This document shows, piece by piece, positions 16,201 to 18,836 of a DNA stretch of 18,836 nt. The notes below the pieces were generated by a model. The model was not told where the DNA came from. It searched no databases and worked only from the letters and a program-made list of their open reading frames with translations. The translations under genes were made by a program, and so were the position numbers. Location: positions 1 to 18,836 of the forward strand of contig UQML01000036.1 of NCBI GenBank assembly GCA_900542265.1, written 5' to 3'. Positions within the stretch are counted from its first letter, which is position 1; each line of letters opens with the position of its first letter. This DNA is from an uncultured Eggerthella sp. GTDB lineage: Bacteria; Actinomycetota; Coriobacteriia; Coriobacteriales; Eggerthellaceae.

Positions 16201-18831
16201 CTCGTCATCAACCCCCGCAACCACGGTATGGCTACCGTCTTGAGCTACAACGCGCGTTGGTGTAATAGAACCAGGACCGCCATTAAGCTCGGTAGAAATC
16301 AGATACTCAGAGGCCTGCTCACCTGATCCTGCTTTAGGCTTCACTTGAACTTCAACCGAGTGATCCTTCTCTACCGACGGGAAAGTAATTGACGTAATAC
16401 CCTTCTTCACCAAATCAGGACGCTCAATACCATCAACAATGATCATGCGCGGCTCATAGTTTGGATCAACATTCCAGCTAACCTGATAGTTGGCAGATTC
16501 TTTAGATCCCGCCTCTACAATCGATGTCTTTGTAATGGTCGATTTGCCGTTATCGCCCGAAATCTTGGTGCTTACCGTGTTGTACGCGTCATTATGAACA
16601 GCGTCATCCGGCTCGAATTCGATGACAAAGTATTGGTCCTCATTTAAATTAGGTATGCCGATGAGGTTATTCTCATACTCAGACGGATCAAGCAGTTGAT
16701 CACCATGCCAAACTGAAGCAAGATGATAGCCATGAGACGGTCTAAATGACAACTCAAGATTGGTTCCAATATCAAACGTATGAACTTGATTCTCTACGGA
16801 TTCCGCCTCATCGCCTTGTACGGTTAAATTGCTAACCCCTTTTCCGCGCTGAGATACAACGACATCATATGTTTTGACCCACTTGGCATAAAAGTGCTCG
16901 GGACGCTCTGCGGGATCATTTTCTCCCAGCGGAATATATTCGAACGGCTCGACTTTTTTGCCTTCTGCCTTATTGTCGTAATACCAGCCATCAAAACGAT
17001 AGCCCTCTCGTGTTGGATCTGAAGGATAGGTTGTTAGATGCCCATCTTTAGTAAACAAAGAAGTTGCATACACATCTTGGGTGTCTGAGGTGGAATCAGT
17101 TTCCTCATTCATATGGAAAAAGCCAGTACGTTTATTAACCAGGATGGGAACAACCGTGTCTTGACTTACATTGCCCGCCCAATCTACCGCATATACATGA
17201 GCATAATATTGCGTATCTAGACGCAAACTTTGCGGAGAAGTATAGGTAACCTGGTCACCAGCATTGGAAGCAGGGATAATCGTAGCACCTGCTGGTAACT
17301 TAGCTAAAGGTATTTCATCTTTATTGCTATCTCCTTCAAGCAGATTGACGTAATAACCGCGTAATCCCGAAAGAGCAGTTTGTGTAATTGATGAACCATC
17401 CGGCGCTGTTGTTAAAGAGTCGTCGGGTGTTGACCAGATCTCTCTATAAGCACTATCTCCTTCAATGGTTGCTTGAGGAATTCCTTGAATCTTATAAGCA
17501 AAATCAGTGCCATTGTCGCTTGCGCCCTTTAGAGATAAGCTCGCTGAATAAACCGGTGGATTCGCGTTAGCGTTAAGGTCGACCCGTGAAAGCGCAGCGT
17601 TTGCTTGGTTAGGAGCATCCTCGTCAGCAAAAGAAAGGTCACTACCAGAGGTGTAGCGAGAGCCTTGCGCAATATACAGTAACGTATTTGCAAACACTTT
17701 AGACTCATCGTCTGTAGCTTGACCGTTTGAATGACCCGTCATGATCATGGCAAAGGAGCCTTTAGTCATCAAATAGAAGTTGTCAGTATAACCAGCAGGA
17801 GCACTACCAGAGTTCAATACTGTTCCACTAGCATTGCTCATCTGCATCCAAATACGGGCACCTGAATCAAGAGCAACATTTTGTCCATAGTTATGTGTTG
17901 AAGGAATCGAAAGCGTCTTCCCTTCCAGATTCCAAGGGCGCGATGTCAAAAAGCCTGTATCAACAACCTTGGCATTGGTCGTGCTGTTCTTTGATGTTGC
18001 ATCAAGCATCAACCCTAAATCAGGAGCGAAAGAATTAAAATACGTATGGGTTCTACCCAAAGAACTATCATTATTGCCTGTCAGCGTATCGTGGCCAAAC
18101 ATGAGTCCGCCACCATGCTCGGCAAATTTTCTTACTGCAGCAGCTGATGTTGCTGAAAGATCCTTATGAGCGTTCCAATCGTACGTGCCAAACATCAATA
18201 CATCATATTTATACTGTTGAACATCCTTGCCCTGACTGTCCTTAACCGTCTCAAACAAATAGGCATCAGGATTAGAATTGAAAGAATCTATATATGCTGT
18301 TTCAACCTGTAAAATATTACGGCTAATAGGTACCGTTTGACCCGTTGCTGGGTCAACAACCTGCTTGTTCATCCAGTCTCTTAAATAGGGCTCAGCAGCT
18401 GCAGTGGGATACACATTTAAAACGCGAACTTTATTTTCTGCTCCAAAACCTGAACGTGACTCCCAATTACTCCACGAGTCACTACCTGTACTCTTCTTGG
18501 ATTGCCAAATTACATATTTGTAAGGCCTACCGGGGTCTGCTATTCCCTCACCAGGACGTTGTGGATTTTCAAAAGGAAAACTCCAGCGCAAGTCCTGCAC
18601 GAGCTGCTTATCGTCAGCAAGAGAGACTTTACCCGTGAGATTGATTTTGCCTTCTTCGTACGGCGGATCATAATCCGTGTCTTGAGCCGAAAAATATTCA
18701 ATTGGAATTGAATCATCAAGCGCCTTAGAAGCACTTCCGGCAGCATAGGCAGATTGACTCAAAGTTGGCAAAAATGCCAATGCAAGACAACAGGTCAAAA
18801 GAACAGACACTGCCTTTTTGATGATAGCCAT
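13216..18831 (-). CDS. Giant cell-wall-anchored surface protein (adhesin B) with LADTG sorting signal
   Basis: 1871 residues, complete. Signal peptide MAIIKKAVSVLL...SAYA|A (~1-31). Residues ~130-390 form a globular domain with FGTYDWN, GGGLMFGHDTL and IMTGHSNG, resembling DUF5057 or a ThuA/GATase1-like fold (tentative). ~420-565 is Ig-like. ~600-655 is an InlB B-repeat (REGYRFDGWYYD...HFYAKW); a second degenerate one is at ~1170-1252. Between them are five GGPG-type modules shared with adhesin A. ~1255-1312 is a Pro/Asp linker. ~1320-1800 holds three DUF11/isopeptide-type domains starting LNKTARN, IEKTAKN and IVKTAQN. The C-terminus has LADTG (~1835-1839), a hydrophobic segment and the RKRWVKKAKN tail, a sortase substrate. 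LAxTG suits class E sortases. Only 5 bases precede the ATG, so its RBS is outside the window. Role: adhesion or surface structure, inferred. Confidence 0.93.
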   Translation of the reverse strand: MAIIKKAVSVLLTCCLALAFLPTLSQSAYAAGSASKALDDSIPIEYFSAQDTDYDPPYEEGKINLTGKVSLADDKQLVQDLRWSFPFENPQRPGEGIADPGRPYKYVIWQSKKSTGSDSWSNWESRSGFGAENKVRVLNVYPTAAAEPYLRDWMNKQVVDPATGQTVPISRNILQVETAYIDSFNSNPDAYLFETVKDSQGKDVQQYKYDVLMFGTYDWNAHKDLSATSAAAVRKFAEHGGGLMFGHDTLTGNNDSSLGRTHTYFNSFAPDLGLMLDATSKNSTTNAKVVDTGFLTSRPWNLEGKTLSIPSTHNYGQNVALDSGARIWMQMSNASGTVLNSGSAPAGYTDNFYLMTKGSFAMIMTGHSNGQATDDESKVFANTLLYIAQGSRYTSGSDLSFADEDAPNQANAALSRVDLNANANPPVYSASLSLKGASDNGTDFAYKIQGIPQATIEGDSAYREIWSTPDDSLTTAPDGSSITQTALSGLRGYYVNLLEGDSNKDEIPLAKLPAGATIIPASNAGDQVTYTSPQSLRLDTQYYAHVYAVDWAGNVSQDTVVPILVNKRTGFFHMNEETDSTSDTQDVYATSLFTKDGHLTTYPSDPTREGYRFDGWYYDNKAEGKKVEPFEYIPLGENDPAERPEHFYAKWVKTYDVVVSQRGKGVSNLTVQGDEAESVENQVHTFDIGTNLELSFRPSHGYHLASVWHGDQLLDPSEYENNLIGIPNLNEDQYFVIEFEPDDAVHNDAYNTVSTKISGDNGKSTITKTSIVEAGSKESANYQVSWNVDPNYEPRMIIVDGIERPDLVKKGITSITFPSVEKDHSVEVQVKPKAGSGEQASEYLISTELNGGPGSITPTRVVAQDGSHTVVAGVDDEYANDYELLASNIKVYDANNNELTPAQLAAAGITITERDDGKLEVALPNVNSEYRVVATVTPKQQAGVVTIPSIDLIRIDTSVTGEGIIADSKIVKRGDKYVVDWKAADGWKFECLTVDGIRSYYPEGDNEGEITLQALADEVGGNDGGNGNGDNMNGDNADADDPIVIDQEGRYPFSNIVQYHKVHALFVKDNESLNTDPDSEEAKNASSYKVITRMISEATGSITASGYDLAKGSDYPVSWTVPEGYEVTRVLVNGQPRPDLLNKGSFDVKNIQSDNSVSVMVEKKRAEKNGIQIKQTPNVLNSFLYEDVKAGDKVLPTLADHNANEATTWAQAQAEKQGKSFLGWTTDWDSKKLVTLNDALAAGYTTIYPVFGVKGSPGKPTNQPSKDPDDPSDPDNPNNPSDPDDPSKPDPTGKDDEPIDPNDPANVPGNDPTVDYEQTGYAYLNKTARNLTHPYGENQVHDTVRYYLSAQNNKLKSWTDVVLKDTLPTGVELKTDSVKLVKRALANPTQAQVETVAPGSYSYENGVLSYTIPAIDPGWSYCLIFDVELASSAVMAENFGKTVANAASVVGDSDGKLVEPDGTNSDEEIPAGPVGGLTEAVVLPDDGTVHWLDPNIVIEKTAKNISDPDSKFIKANDRIAYTITLKTDAEDSCIEDGVIFDTLPEGVVADPASIKLVIDGDEFAVDPSAYDAETGAIKVRVGNLLHGQLATLTFEAVVTGKAVGKSIPNTAYAFESESTSNPPDGGDDDNGGNGDNGGDKGKPGAPWDGDEPADDAVPSDPAFPNGVDNPVKYADATLSIVKTAQNATRSQGWRLNDTINYSIVVTNTVENSVSFNTVVEDTMSDGLRLDRGSIELLKPDGTRQTLNADRVFDANRNMITVPLDQVAGGETYTLTYKASIQEPSTLTTLKNWVTVKGNNDATGGLEGTILLDFGEAVATIPYPEDGKYGSLGSLLADTGDNPIALAIIALAAGLAVVLVINRKRWVKKAKN

Positions 18832-18836
18832 AACCC

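Noticed and set aside
13736..18711. Scattered plus-strand ORFs opposite adhesin B
   Set aside because: All lie within a 1871-codon minus frame with a clear signal peptide, domains and sortase anchor; none has a ribosome site or motif.

Overview
The window reads as chromosomal DNA of a Gram-positive actinobacterium, most likely class Coriobacteriia (Atopobiaceae/Eggerthellaceae relatives). This is inferred from very large Sec-exported surface proteins, one ending in a sortase signal of the LAxTG type followed by a membrane anchor, from an anaerobe-style split glutamate synthase, and from a base composition that looks intermediate by eye. No taxonomic marker gene is present, so the placement is an inference. 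Every gene I can support lies on the minus strand. No tRNA, rRNA, CRISPR array, transposase or integrase was found.

In order of transcription (right to left): (1) 18831-13216, a complete 1871-residue cell-wall-anchored surface protein (adhesin B), followed by a tandem 10-bp repeat and a strong intrinsic terminator. (2) 12900-11869, a 343-residue protein with a C-terminal DUF559/Vsr-like PD-(D/E)XK nuclease core. (3) 11868-11317, a complex intergenic region with diverged 57-60 bp tandem repeats, a G-rich telomere-like tract, a spaced direct repeat and a long imperfect stem-loop leader. (4) 11316-5963, a tightly packed five-gene operon encoding a split 'archaeal-type' glutamate synthase: class II amidotransferase domain, ferredoxin-fused FMN synthase domain, a four-cluster ferredoxin, an FAD/NAD(P)H oxidoreductase and the GXGXG beta-helix domain; a terminator lies at about 5791-5832. 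(5) 5568 to beyond position 1, a second giant exported protein (adhesin A), cut by the window edge. It has a lectin-like N-terminal region, MucBP-like repeats, about 24 Asp-rich calcium-binding-type 12-mers and several GGPG modules.

The operon proteins together should convert glutamine plus 2-oxoglutarate to two glutamates. The FAD protein and ferredoxin would feed electrons to the FMN/Fe-S core, and the amidotransferase subunit would supply ammonia. The two giant proteins flanking the operon share a module of about 80-100 residues (xGGPGxI...VxVDG...FxxI...HxVxV), so they are partly paralogous.

Most notable points: adhesin A has a perfect Shine-Dalgarno and ATG that are out of frame with its own signal peptide (a one-base frame break inside a run of short homopolymers, possibly an ON/OFF state or a sequence error); low-complexity linkers are inserted at the same internal position of the GGPG module in both giant proteins; a 10-bp TTAA-phased tandem repeat sits in the 3' UTR of adhesin B; and the glt operon has a structured leader with an upstream direct repeat.
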